Shown: positions 1-8,093 of the stretch, piece after piece
Layout: every line of letters starts with the position of its first letter
Numbering within the stretch: position 1 is the first letter of the stretch
Assembly (NCBI GenBank): GCA_018240695.1
Contig: JAFEFH010000011.1
Coordinates: forward strand, 1 to 42,255
Reading direction: 5' to 3'
Length of the DNA: 42,255 nt
Source of the DNA: Pseudomonadota bacterium
Lineage (GTDB): Bacteria; Pseudomonadota; Alphaproteobacteria; Reyranellales; Reyranellaceae
Made by a program: the position numbers and the translations under genes
The notes under the pieces: model-generated
What the model saw: the letters and a program-made list of their open reading frames with translations, nothing else
Database searches by the model: none
What the model was told of the DNA's origin: nothing

Positions 1-686
1 CCGAGGAAGGACAGCGCCGCCTCGAGCAGGATGGCGAGCGCGATCTCGAGCGTCGCCACGACCACGAGATGGCTCGCGATATTGGGCAGCACCTCGCGCG
101 TCAAAATACGGAAGCGCGAGCAGCCCGCGCACCACGCCGCCGACACGAAGTCGAGGTTGCGCACCTGCATGGTGGTCGAGCGCGCGACCACGGCGAAGCG
201 GTCCCACAGCAGCAGGCCGAGCGTCAGCACAAGCAGGGTCATCGAACTGCCGAGCAGGCCGACGACGGCGAGGGCGACAAGGACTACCGGGATGGAAAGG
301 CGCGTGGTGATGGCGAACAGCACGGCGTCGTCGACCCTTCCGCCGAGAAAACCGCCCAGCACGCCGAGCGTGATGCCGATCAGGCCCGAGACGATCGAGA
401 CCGTGACGCCGATCAGCATGGAGATGCGGCAGCCGTAGATCAGGCGCGCGAGATAGTCGCGGCCGAGCTGGTCGGTGCCCAGCAGATGGGCGGGATTGCT
501 GCCCTCCATCCAGAACGGCACCGCCAGCCGGTTGGGAATGTCCTGCGTGAACGGATCGTGCGGCACCAGCAGCGGCGCGAAGATCGCGCAGAAGGCGGCG
601 ATGCCGACGATGACGGCGCCGAACCAGGTGCCGGCACTGCGCCAGCCGCGACGCGGGCCGGCCGTGGTCATGGTGACTCCGCTCAT
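1..686 (-). CDS. ABC transporter permease, DppC/OppC type (3' end outside window)
   Basis: Second inner-membrane permease of a peptide/nickel-type ABC importer. The visible part runs from the N-terminus (a short cytoplasmic stretch, then a hydrophobic helix) through the periplasmic segment with HLLGTDQLGRD, a motif typical of DppC/OppC, and several membrane helices to a region resembling the EAA loop that contacts the ATPase (DFVSAAWCAG, then LTREVLPN). The reading frame is still open at base 1, so the protein is truncated by the window edge. The ATG at 686 is chosen because it overlaps the stop of the upstream permease as ATGA (683-686); an in-frame ATG at 671 is the alternative. The substrate cannot be told from permeases. 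No binding protein or ATPase gene is visible, so they probably lie beyond base 1. Confidence 0.88.
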   Translation of the reverse strand, partial: MSGVTMTTAGPRRGWRSAGTWFGAVIVGIAAFCAIFAPLLVPHDPFTQDIPNRLAVPFWMEGSNPAHLLGTDQLGRDYLARLIYGCRISMLIGVTVSIVSGLIGITLGVLGGFLGGRVDDAVLFAITTRLSIPVVLVALAVVGLLGSSMTLLVLTLGLLLWDRFAVVARSTTMQVRNLDFVSAAWCAGCSRFRILTREVLPNIASHLVVVATLEIALAILLEAALSFL

Positions 687-1600
687 CCGCCGCGCAGCCT
701 CGGGTCGAGGACCGCATTCATCATGTCGGCCAGCATGGTCAGCGCCACATAGATGACGGCCAGCACCAGCACCACCGACTGCACGACCGGGAAGTCGTTC
801 TTCTGGATGCTCTCCCAGGCGAGGAAGCCCACGCCGTGCAGGGCGAAGACCTGCTCGATCACGATCGAGCCCCCCAGCATGAAGCCCAGCTGGACGGCCG
901 CGATCGCCACCACCGGGATGGCGGCGTTGCGCAGCGCATGCTTCAGCAGGATCGAGGTGCGCGACAGGCCCTTGGCCCGGGCGGTGCGGATATAGTCGGA
1001 GCCCATGGCCTGGATCATGCCGGCGCGCGTCAGGCGGGTGAGGGCGGGGATGGCCGAGAAGGCCAGCACGATGCCCGGCATGATGAAATTCTGCCAGCTG
1101 TCGGCGCCCGAGATCGGCAGCCAGCCGAGTTGCAGGCCGAACACGATCATCAGGATCAGGCCGAGCCAGAAGGACGGCATCGCCTGCCCCAGCAGGGCGA
1201 TCACCTGGACCGCGCGGTCGAACGACGTATTTTCCCGCACCGCTGCGAGGATGCCGAGCGGCAGCGACACCATGAGCGCGATCACCAGGCCGGTCAGGCC
1301 GAGCGTCAGCGTGGTCGGCATGCGCTCGCCGATCAGGTGGGCCACGCGCGTCTTGAAGAAATAGCTGTCGCCCAGGTCGCCGGTCATGGCGCGACCGACC
1401 CAGTCGAAGAACTGCACGATGACGGGCCGGTCGAGACCGTAGGCCAGACGAATGGCGTCGATGTCGGCCTTGGTGGCGCTGGGACCGGCGATCGAGATCG
1501 CCAGGTCGCCCGACAGGCGGGTCAGCATGAAGGCGAGCGTCATCACGGTCGCCGTCACGAGGAGCGCCACGATGAGGCGGCGGACGAGAAATTGAAGCAT
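683..1600 (-). CDS. ABC transporter permease, DppB/OppB type
   Basis: First permease of the same importer, about 305 residues, the normal DppB length. It starts MLQFLVRR with one N-terminal membrane helix, then a periplasmic segment containing GLDRPVIVQFFDWVGRAMTGDLG, which is characteristic of the family, then five further helices. The EAA loop for ATPase contact reads DYIRTARAKGLSRTSILLKH. The frame stays open upstream to 1873, but homology begins at the ATG at 1600. No good Shine-Dalgarno precedes it; a TAGACT hexamer ending about ten bases upstream raises the possibility of a very short leader. The stop overlaps the next permease start by four bases, so the two are translationally coupled. 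Confidence 0.9.
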   Translation of the reverse strand: MLQFLVRRLIVALLVTATVMTLAFMLTRLSGDLAISIAGPSATKADIDAIRLAYGLDRPVIVQFFDWVGRAMTGDLGDSYFFKTRVAHLIGERMPTTLTLGLTGLVIALMVSLPLGILAAVRENTSFDRAVQVIALLGQAMPSFWLGLILMIVFGLQLGWLPISGADSWQNFIMPGIVLAFSAIPALTRLTRAGMIQAMGSDYIRTARAKGLSRTSILLKHALRNAAIPVVAIAAVQLGFMLGGSIVIEQVFALHGVGFLAWESIQKNDFPVVQSVVLVLAVIYVALTMLADMMNAVLDPRLRGG

Positions 1601-1701
1601 GCGCGGTGCAAGTCTAGTGCGGTTCTCGGCGAAACGCGACCATGCGAATTGCGGGCCAGAAAGCGCGACGGTCGGTTCACAAATCGTAACCGACTCGACC
1701 C

Positions 1702-1728
1702 TTGGCGAGCGCGCGCGGCTCCTATATG
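1702..1728 (+). promoter_or_regulatory. possible promoter of the metallopeptidase gene
   Basis: TTGGCG (1702-1707) and TATATG (1723-1728) are separated by 15 bases, shorter than ideal. A start of transcription about seven bases after the -10 would fall on or next to the ATG at 1734, implying a leaderless or near-leaderless mRNA. Inferred from hexamers only. Confidence 0.3.
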
Positions 1729-1733
1729 GGGGA

Positions 1734-2192
1734 ATGATGCCGGTGTTCAACAATCCTCGGCGCACGCCCTGCTTCGGTGTCGCGCCTTCGCTGGAAGACA
1801 TCGAGGCGATCGCCGCCGAGGCGCTCGCGACGATTCCCGAGGAGTTTCGCCGGCATGTCGGCAATGTGCGCATCCAGGTCGACGATTTTCCGTCGGACGA
1901 AGTCGAGAAGACGATGGAGCTCGACTCGCCGTTCGACCTGCTCGGTCTCTATCAGGGCGTGTCGATGATGGAGCGCGGCGCGGGCCATGTCGCCAACGAC
2001 ATCGATCGCATCTTCCTCTATCGCCGTCCGATCCTCGACTATTGGTGCGAATCGGACGAGGACCTGCCGCACATCGTGCGCCATGTGCTGATCCACGAGA
2101 TCGGCCATCATTTCGGCCTCTCCGACGACGACATGGAAGCGATCGAGGCGCGCGCCGAAGCCGAATCGCGCCGCATCCAGCCCAACGCCTAG
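1734..2192 (+). CDS. zincin-like metallopeptidase family protein (DUF1025/PF06262)
   Basis: Small cytoplasmic protein of about 152 residues with no signal peptide. Near its C-terminus it carries HEIGHHFGLSDDDM (from residue 121), the HExxH zinc-binding motif plus the downstream acidic D/E stretch typical of PF06262 proteins. The N-terminal third is rich in acidic residues (LEDIEAIAAEAL). This family is annotated as putative metallopeptidases; substrates are unknown. Start choice: ATG at 1734 is followed by a second ATG at 1737 and a GTG at 1743. A GGGGGA run ends at 1733, so the GTG has the best Shine-Dalgarno spacing, whereas the ATGs suit the leaderless promoter. It stands alone, divergent from the permease genes and convergent with the DUF1254 gene (10-base gap). 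Confidence 0.85.
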   Translation: MMPVFNNPRRTPCFGVAPSLEDIEAIAAEALATIPEEFRRHVGNVRIQVDDFPSDEVEKTMELDSPFDLLGLYQGVSMMERGAGHVANDIDRIFLYRRPILDYWCESDEDLPHIVRHVLIHEIGHHFGLSDDDMEAIEARAEAESRRIQPNA

Positions 2193-2202
2193 GACGTCGC
2201 CT

Positions 2203-3081
2203 TCACCCGACCCGGATGGGCGCGTCCAGCGCGGCCTTGGCCGCCGCAATCTCCTCGCTTGAGTCGACAATGCCTTCCGCGATCGCTGCGCGCTCGGCCT
2301 CGCCGAAGGCCCGGGCGTCGAAGCGGCGGCCCGCCCGCAGGCGCAGCGGCGCCAACTCTTCCAGCACCTGCCGGTCGCGCTCGGACAGAGTGCAGTCGCC
2401 CAGCATCGCCAGCCCGGTCTCGAACAGGTCGAAGGGCGTGCCCGGCCGTGGCGGGTCCCAGTCGGCCACGGGCTCGGGCGGCAGGTCGGTGCGGAATCGC
2501 ATCAACTCCTGCATCTCGAGGATGCGGCGCTGGTTGCGTTCGTCGGGTGTCTCCAGGAGCGTGCGGGCCTGCACGCCGCGTGCGTCGTCGAGTTCATCGT
2601 CATCGTCCGTGACCGCCAGCCCGTAGCGCAGCCGCACCGAGCGCGCGGGCGTGTGGATCGCCGCGGCCTCGCTCGGCGCCACACCCTGCCAGGCCGGTCC
2701 CATCAGGATACGCGGCTGTGGCGTGTCGCCATCGTGCGCCCGGTCGAGCGCGGCGACGGTGCGGCCGAACGGATCGACCAGCATCACGCCATAGGGCCGG
2801 CCGCTCATCGGGGGTAACGTGAGGAACATCGGCTCACCCGACAGGTCGAGCCACGCACCGGCTGGAAGCACGTGATTCTGCGGCGACAGCTGGCGCGCGA
2901 GCTTGTTGAGTTTCTGGCCGCGCTCGACCACGTCGCGATGCCGGCGCGTATAGGCCGCGTGCAGCGGCGCCAGGAACACCGCCGCGCGGCGAGCGAGGGC
3001 GCGCAGGTCCGGCGTCTGGGCGCTGGTGGAGAAGGGCAGTGCGAGACCGCCCGCCACCAGCATGCGCCGGCCGAGCCTCAC
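2203..3081 (-). CDS. DUF1254-domain protein with twin-arginine-like signal
   Basis: About 292 residues. The N-terminus VRLGRRMLVAGGLALPFSTSAQ has paired arginines, a hydrophobic core and an A-Q cleavage site, so export (possibly by Tat) is likely. The middle matches DUF1254: NHVLPAGAWLDLSGEP, then YGVMLVDPFGRTVAALDR and a GPAWQG turn. The DUF1214 half that often follows in longer relatives is missing, and the C-terminal 100 residues are charged and not recognised. The GTG at 3081 is preferred because it overlaps the Mug stop as GTGA and restores the signal peptide; the frame is open further upstream to 3138. Last gene of a minus-strand set with the Bug protein and the glycosylase. No enzymatic function is established for DUF1254. 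Confidence 0.75.
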   Translation of the reverse strand: MRLGRRMLVAGGLALPFSTSAQTPDLRALARRAAVFLAPLHAAYTRRHRDVVERGQKLNKLARQLSPQNHVLPAGAWLDLSGEPMFLTLPPMSGRPYGVMLVDPFGRTVAALDRAHDGDTPQPRILMGPAWQGVAPSEAAAIHTPARSVRLRYGLAVTDDDDELDDARGVQARTLLETPDERNQRRILEMQELMRFRTDLPPEPVADWDPPRPGTPFDLFETGLAMLGDCTLSERDRQVLEELAPLRLRAGRRFDARAFGEAERAAIAEGIVDSSEEIAAAKAALDAPIRVG

Positions 3082-3620
3082 GCCGCGCGTTCCCGCGCCT
3101 TTCGGCGCTCGGCCACGAAGGTTGCCGCCTCGCGCCACGGCTCGATCGTCCAGAAGGAGCGTGCCCGGCCCGACGGCGAGGCGAGTACGAAGGGCACCGC
3201 CCCTTCGAGCAAGGCGACCTGCCGGCCGTAGGCTGGCGCCTTGATGCCGAGTGCCAGCGACGCGGCGTTCTTGCTGGTGAAGGCGATCGCGGCGGGACGG
3301 AACTTGCGCAATTTGGCGTGCAGCGCCTTGGCGTCCATCGCCGCCGGCGTCAGCTGGTGGTCCGAGCCCACCTCGGTCTTGTTGAGATCGGTGAGACCGA
3401 TGCCGAGCGCCAACAGTTCGGGATAGCGCTGCGGGGCGAGGCGCTCCGGCGTCAGGCCGACGGCAAACAGCGTCGGCCAGAACGAATTGCCCGGGTTGGC
3501 GTAATAGGCCCGCGCCTTGAAGGATGCGGGCCCCAGCGCGGTGCCGCAGAACACCAGGTCGAGCCCCGGTGCCAGCAGGTCGGGAACGAGATGACTATTC
3601 CGGCTTGATGCCCGCGGCAC
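3078..3620 (-). CDS. Mug/TDG-family uracil/mismatch DNA glycosylase homologue
   Basis: About 180 residues, the length of E. coli Mug. The Mug fold is recognisable: LVFCGTALGPAS at residues 22-33 corresponds to motif 1 (FCGINPG in Mug), followed by YYANPGNSFWPTLF and a C-terminal LASPSGRAR, which matches the Mug NPSGLSR loop. The residue equivalent to the catalytic Asn of Mug is Ala28 here, so activity cannot be assumed. Family role: removal of uracil or thymine from mismatches, opening base-excision repair. The start is a GTG at 3620 lying inside the end of the Bug gene (26-base overlap); no later ATG keeps motif 1. Its stop overlaps the DUF1254 start. Confidence 0.78.
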   Translation of the reverse strand: MPRASSRNSHLVPDLLAPGLDLVFCGTALGPASFKARAYYANPGNSFWPTLFAVGLTPERLAPQRYPELLALGIGLTDLNKTEVGSDHQLTPAAMDAKALHAKLRKFRPAAIAFTSKNAASLALGIKAPAYGRQVALLEGAVPFVLASPSGRARSFWTIEPWREAATFVAERRKARERAA

Positions 3621-4566
3621 GGATCACCTCGCCCCAGCGCTCGCGCTCCTTGGCGATGAACGCGTCGATCTCCGGCACCGTCATACTGCCGGGTTCGAAG
3701 CCTCCCTGTTTCATCGAGGCGATCACCTCGGGCTCCTTGAGTGCCCGTTCGGTCGCTTCGTGCAGCTTGTCCTTGATCGCCTGCGGCGTGCCCTTGGGCA
3801 CCGACCAGATCGACCAGGAGGTGACGACCAGATCGGGACCGGCAACTTCGGCGAAAGTCGGCGTGTCGGGCAGGATGGTCGAGCGCTTGGCCCCGGTGGT
3901 CGCCACCGGCTTCAGCTTGCCCGCGCTCACCTGGCCCATCAGCGAGTCGATGTTGGAAATCACCAGCGGGATGTGGCCGGAGAGCGCGTCGGCCGCCGCG
4001 GCGGCCGCGCCGCGATAGGAGATGAACGTGATGTCGAGGCCCATCTTCCTCTTGAACATCTCCATCGACAGGGTCGGCGAGGTACCGAGACCGGAAGAGC
4101 CGAACGAATACTTGCCGGGTTCCTTCTTGGCCGCCGCGATCAGCTTGGGCAGCGTGTCGTGCGGGAAGTTGGGGGTGCAGCACAGCAGGTTCGGCTGCGT
4201 GCCGATCCACGCCACCGTCTCGAGGTCGGTCCGCGCGTCGTAGGACGGCCTGGCGTAGAGATGCGGCACCAGCGCGTGGCTGCCGATATTGCCCAGCAGC
4301 ACCGAATAGCCGTCGGGCGACGACTTGGCGACGTTGTCCGCGGCGATCGAGCCGCCCGCGCCGGTGCGGTTCTCGATCACGAAGCTCTGGCCGAGATAGT
4401 CGGTGAGCTTGACGCCAAGGCGCCGTGCGATGTTGTCCTGCGAGCCGCCCGGCGTGAACGGGCAGACGATGCGAACGCTGCGCGACGGCCAGGCGTCGGA
4501 CTGGGCCAGCGCGCGCTGTGCGAACGGCATCGCGGCAAAGGCAGTGAGCAGGCTTCTTCTGTTCAT
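3595..4566 (-). CDS. Bug/TctC-family periplasmic substrate-binding protein 1
   Basis: Extracytoplasmic solute-binding protein of the tripartite tricarboxylate transporter (Bug) family, 323 residues. It has a signal peptide (MNRRSLLTAFAAMPFAQRALAQ) and the family landmarks: RIVCPFTPGGSQDNIARRLG, IENRTGAGGSIAADNVAKSSPDGY near residue 70-95, YRGAAAAAADALSGHI, and a C-terminal PKGTPQAIKDKLHEA. The family binds carboxylates and other small organic ligands. No TctA or TctB membrane partner is nearby, as is common for orphan Bug proteins. The ATG at 4566 has a strong GGAGGA nine bases upstream. It is divergent from the acyl-CoA dehydrogenase operon, so its ligand may be a precursor handled there; that is inference. 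Confidence 0.92.
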   Translation of the reverse strand: MNRRSLLTAFAAMPFAQRALAQSDAWPSRSVRIVCPFTPGGSQDNIARRLGVKLTDYLGQSFVIENRTGAGGSIAADNVAKSSPDGYSVLLGNIGSHALVPHLYARPSYDARTDLETVAWIGTQPNLLCCTPNFPHDTLPKLIAAAKKEPGKYSFGSSGLGTSPTLSMEMFKRKMGLDITFISYRGAAAAAADALSGHIPLVISNIDSLMGQVSAGKLKPVATTGAKRSTILPDTPTFAEVAGPDLVVTSWSIWSVPKGTPQAIKDKLHEATERALKEPEVIASMKQGGFEPGSMTVPEIDAFIAKERERWGEVIRAAGIKPE

Positions 4567-4596
4567 TGTCTTTTTTCCTCCGGCTGCACCCTAACA

Positions 4597-4625
4597 TTGA
4601 CTTGGGCTTCACGTCTTTTCACTTT
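4597..4625 (+). promoter_or_regulatory. possible promoter of the acyl-CoA dehydrogenase/nitrile hydratase operon
   Basis: TTGACT (4597-4602), a good -35 element, is followed after 17 bases by CACTTT (4620-4625), a poor -10. It lies in the 84-base divergent region, 25 bases before the ATG at 4651. An excellent GGGAGGAAG ribosome site follows. Confidence 0.35.
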
Positions 4626-4650
4626 GGGGCAGGTTTCGGGAGGAAGAACG

Positions 4651-5808
4651 ATGGCCAAGATCGACCCTGCGGACGAGGCGCAGCTGTTCGCAACGATCGA
4701 CCGCTGGGTCGCCCGCGAAGTGGCGCCGCGGGTCAAGGAGTTCGACCATGCCGACAAGTGGCCGGCCGAGATCGTCGAGCAGATGAAGGAGCTCGGCCTG
4801 TTCGGCGCGACCGTGTCGCCGGAATATGGCGGCCTCGGCCTGCCGGCCACCACCTACGCCCAGATCGTGATGAAGATCTCGTCGGTCTGGATGGCGATCA
4901 CCGGCATCTTCAACTCGCATCTGATGCTGGCGCTGGCGGTCGAGAAGTTCGGCACCGAACCGCAGAAGCGCCACTGGCTGCCCAAGTTCGCCTCGGGCGA
5001 GGTTCGTGGCGGCCTCGCGCTCACCGAGCCCAATGCCGGCACCGACCTCCAGGCGATCCGCATGACGGCGCGGCGCGACAAGGGCGACTACGTCATCAAC
5101 GGGACCAAGACCTGGATCAGCAACGGCATCGAAGGCTCGTGCTTCGCGCTGCTGGTCAAGACCAATCCCGAGGCGAGTCCGCGCTATTCGGGCATGAGCC
5201 TGTTCATCGCGCCGAAGGGGCCGGGCTTCACGGTCGGCCGCAAGCTCGAGAAGCTCGGCTACCATTCGATCGATTCGGGCGAACTGGTGTTCCAGGATTA
5301 TCGCATCCCGGCCGATCACCTGATCGGCGAGGCGGAAGGGCGCGGCTTCACCCAGGTCGCGGGCGGCCTCGAACTCGGCCGCATCAACGTGGCGGCGCGC
5401 GGCGTCGGCATCGCCGAGGGCGCGCTCAGACTGGCGACCGACTACGCACAGATCCGCCAGACCTTCGGCAAGCCGATCATCGAGCACCAGGCGATCGCCA
5501 CCAAGATCGGCGAGATGGCCACGCGCGCCCGCGCCGCGCGCCTGCTCACGCTCGACGCGGCCCAGGCCTTCGATCGCGGCGATCGCTGCGACATGCAGGC
5601 GGGCATGGCGAAGTACTTCGCGTCGGAGGCGGCGCTGGAGAACAGCACCGAGTCGATGCGCATCCACGGCGCCTACGGCTATTCCAAGGAATACGACATC
5701 GAGCGGCTCTACCGCGACGCGCCACTGACCTGCATCGGCGAAGGCACCAACGAGATGCAGAAGCTCATCATCGCCCGCCAGTGGGCGCGCCAAAGCGGCT
5801 CCGTATGA
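4651..5808 (+). CDS. acyl-CoA dehydrogenase
   Basis: FAD-dependent alpha,beta-dehydrogenation of an acyl-CoA thioester in the cytoplasm, about 385 residues as usual. The N-terminal helical domain has GLFGATVSPEYGGLGLP; the middle beta domain contains the signature LALTEPNAGTDL and TWISNGIEGSCFALL (flavin and substrate contacts); the C-terminal helical domain has RQTFGKPIIEHQAIATKIGEM and ends with YRDAPLTCIGEGTNEMQ, where the Glu of GEGTNE is in the place of the usual catalytic base. Chain-length specificity cannot be read. First gene of an operon: its TGA overlaps the next ATG (ATGA at 5805-5808), and the set continues with two CaiB-like enzymes and nitrile hydratase. Confidence 0.93.
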   Translation: MAKIDPADEAQLFATIDRWVAREVAPRVKEFDHADKWPAEIVEQMKELGLFGATVSPEYGGLGLPATTYAQIVMKISSVWMAITGIFNSHLMLALAVEKFGTEPQKRHWLPKFASGEVRGGLALTEPNAGTDLQAIRMTARRDKGDYVINGTKTWISNGIEGSCFALLVKTNPEASPRYSGMSLFIAPKGPGFTVGRKLEKLGYHSIDSGELVFQDYRIPADHLIGEAEGRGFTQVAGGLELGRINVAARGVGIAEGALRLATDYAQIRQTFGKPIIEHQAIATKIGEMATRARAARLLTLDAAQAFDRGDRCDMQAGMAKYFASEAALENSTESMRIHGAYGYSKEYDIERLYRDAPLTCIGEGTNEMQKLIIARQWARQSGSV

Positions 5809-6947
5809 AGGACAAACCCCTCAAGGGCATCCGCGTCCTCACGCTCGAGCAGTTCGGCGCCGGTCCCTACGGCACCATGTTCATGGCCGAGCTGGGCGCC
5901 GAGGTGATCAAGGTCGAGGCGCCGGAGGGCGATCCCTCGCGCCAGGTCGGGCCCTATCGCCTGGGCAAGGACGACAGCGAGTATTTCCAGGCGTGGAACC
6001 TCGGCAAGAAGAGCGTGACCATCGACATGAAGTCGGCGGCCGGCCGCGCGCAGTTCGAGGCGCTGGTGAAGTCGGCCGACTGCGTCGTCAACAACATGCG
6101 CGGCACCCAGCCGGCCAAGCTCGGCATCGACTATGCGAGCCTGAAGCATCTCAAGCCGTCGATCGTCTGCCTGCACATCTCGGCCTACGGGCGCTTCAAC
6201 GAGCGCAAGGACTGGCCGGGCTACGACTTCCTGATGCAGGCCGAGGCGGGCCTGATGGAGCTGACCGGCGACCCCGCCGGCGCGCCGACGCGCGTGGGTG
6301 TGTCGCTGATCGACAGCATGAGCGGCCTCACCGGCACCGTGGGCCTGCTGGCCTGCCTGCTGCGCGCCAAGACCACGGGCGAGGGCTGCGACGTCGATAC
6401 CTGCCTCTATGACGTCGCCATGCACCAGCTCACCTATCCGGGATTCTGGTATCTCAACGAAGGCGACGTCTCGCCCCGCGTGCCACGCAGCGCGCACCTG
6501 TCGCTGGCGCCGGTCCAGACCTATCCGACCAAGGACGGCTGGATCTTCATCATGTGCATGACGCAGAAGTTCTGGCTGGCGTTGTGCGCGGCGATGGGGC
6601 GCGACGATCTCGTGTCCGATCCGCGCTTTCCCGATCCCAACACGCGCGCGGCCAATCGGGCCGAACTCGACGTCGCGCTCGATCCGACTTTCCGTACGCG
6701 CACGACCGACGAGTGGCTGGCGAAATTCAACGGTGTGTTGCCGGCCGCGCCGGTCTATCGGCTCGACCGCGCCCTCGATTCCGATTTTGCCCGCGCCGCC
6801 GGCATGGTCTCGTCGGTGCCGCATCCGGCGAAGGGCGAGCTGCGCGTCATTTCAAATCCGCTGCGCATCGATGGCGAGCGTCTCGCCCAGGCGGCGTGCT
6901 CGCCGCTCGGCGCCGACAACGAGTCCTTGCTGGGAAAGAAGTCATGA
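5805..6947 (+). CDS. CaiB/BaiF family CoA-transferase (family III)
   Basis: About 380 residues. The N-terminus [33 protein letters not shown] is the family's CoA-binding start. Asp203 in DVDTCLYDVAM sits where formyl-CoA transferase has its nucleophilic Asp, which forms the acyl-aspartyl intermediate, so this copy looks like a working transferase. Tyr140 occupies the place of the catalytic His of the racemase branch. Role: moves CoA between carboxylic acids, probably charging the substrate of the neighbouring dehydrogenase; the acid itself is unknown. It overlaps both neighbours by ATGA (5805-5808 and 6944-6947). Confidence 0.9.
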   Translation: MKDKPLKGIRVLTLEQFGAGPYGTMFMAELGAEVIKVEAPEGDPSRQVGPYRLGKDDSEYFQAWNLGKKSVTIDMKSAAGRAQFEALVKSADCVVNNMRGTQPAKLGIDYASLKHLKPSIVCLHISAYGRFNERKDWPGYDFLMQAEAGLMELTGDPAGAPTRVGVSLIDSMSGLTGTVGLLACLLRAKTTGEGCDVDTCLYDVAMHQLTYPGFWYLNEGDVSPRVPRSAHLSLAPVQTYPTKDGWIFIMCMTQKFWLALCAAMGRDDLVSDPRFPDPNTRAANRAELDVALDPTFRTRTTDEWLAKFNGVLPAAPVYRLDRALDSDFARAAGMVSSVPHPAKGELRVISNPLRIDGERLAQAACSPLGADNESLLGKKS

Positions 6948-8056
6948 AGCTCGAAGGCATCAAGGTCGTCGATCTCTCCTGGTTCCTGCCGGGGCCGTAT
7001 CTCACCACGGCGCTGGCTGATCACGGCGCCGAGGTGATCAAGGTCGAGCCGCCGGGCGAGGGCGATCCCGGCCGTCACATCCGGCCGCCCGACCAGCGTA
7101 CCTCGGTGTTCTTCCGTAACATGGGCCGCGGCAAGAAGAGCGTCGTGCTCGATCTCAAGAGCGAGCAGGGCCGCGCCGATCTCTTGCGCCTCGCCAAGGA
7201 AGCCGACGTGCTGGTCGAGTCGTTCCGGCCCGGTGTCGCCGCGCGCTTCGGCGTCGGCTACGACGCGGTGAAGGCCGCCAACCCCGGCATCGTCTACTGC
7301 TCGATCAGCGCCTTCGGCCAGAACGGCGCCTATCCCGGCCGCGCCGCGCACGATCTCGCACTCGAGGCGATGACCGGCGTGCTCTCGCTCACCCTGGGCG
7401 ACGACGGCCGGCCGGCGATTCCCGGCATTCCGGTGGCCGATCTCGTGAGCGGCCTGCATGGGCTCGCCGGCGTGCTGATGGCATTGCTGCGCCGCCAGGC
7501 GACGGGCAAGGGCGACTATATCGACGTCTCGATGCACGAATCGCTGATGGCCTCGTGCGCCAATGTCGTCGGTTCCGCCTTCGCGGAGAACAAGCATCCC
7601 GACGTGAAGCAGCAGCGCACGACCGGCGGTTCGGCTTTCTATCGCGTCTACGACACGTCCGATGGCCGCCAGCTCGTGCTCGCCGGCCAGGAGATGAAGT
7701 TCATCAAGAACCTGCTGGGCGCGCTCGGCAAACCCGAAATGGCTCCGCTCTGCGAATGGCCGGGCGACCATCAGAAGCCGGTGGCGGATTTCCTCGCGGC
7801 GACCTTCAGGGCCAAGCCGCTGGCGCACTGGATGGACTATCTCGCCACGCTCGATATCTGCTACGGGCCGGTCGCGACCCTGCCCGAGGCGATCTCCGAG
7901 CCGAACCTGCTGAAACGCGGCTTCATGGTGACCGACGAGGACGGCCGCAAGCATTTCGCGCCGGTCGTGCGCTTCAAGGACGAGCCCTCGAAGCCCAACT
8001 ATCGCGAGCCGCTGCTGGGCGAGCATACCGACGAGATATTGAAGCGCCGCCCCTGA
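6944..8056 (+). CDS. CaiB/BaiF family protein, alpha-methylacyl-CoA racemase-like
   Basis: About 370 residues with the same N-terminal start as its neighbour ([18 protein letters not shown]). Its active site differs: His136 in GRAAHDLAL and Asp166 in PVADLVSG are exactly 30 residues apart, as are the His126/Asp156 pair of mycobacterial alpha-methylacyl-CoA racemase, while the transferase nucleophile is replaced by Glu199 in DVSMHES. That pattern favours a racemase/epimerase of 2-methyl-branched acyl-CoA over a transferase, but database annotation would probably read simply CoA transferase. Start overlaps the preceding stop (ATGA). A 37-base gap separates it from nitrile hydratase, so read-through transcription is likely. 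Confidence 0.82.
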   Translation: MKLEGIKVVDLSWFLPGPYLTTALADHGAEVIKVEPPGEGDPGRHIRPPDQRTSVFFRNMGRGKKSVVLDLKSEQGRADLLRLAKEADVLVESFRPGVAARFGVGYDAVKAANPGIVYCSISAFGQNGAYPGRAAHDLALEAMTGVLSLTLGDDGRPAIPGIPVADLVSGLHGLAGVLMALLRRQATGKGDYIDVSMHESLMASCANVVGSAFAENKHPDVKQQRTTGGSAFYRVYDTSDGRQLVLAGQEMKFIKNLLGALGKPEMAPLCEWPGDHQKPVADFLAATFRAKPLAHWMDYLATLDICYGPVATLPEAISEPNLLKRGFMVTDEDGRKHFAPVVRFKDEPSKPNYREPLLGEHTDEILKRRP

Positions 8057-8093
8057 CATACGATATTGGCAGCGAATTCGCCGGAGGTCTTCC

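Noticed and set aside
836..2626. A 596-codon plus-strand frame across the dppB and metallopeptidase region
   Set aside because: The translation is His/Arg/Asp-rich nonsense opposite the permease and in a wrong frame of the metallopeptidase; the recognised genes explain the region.
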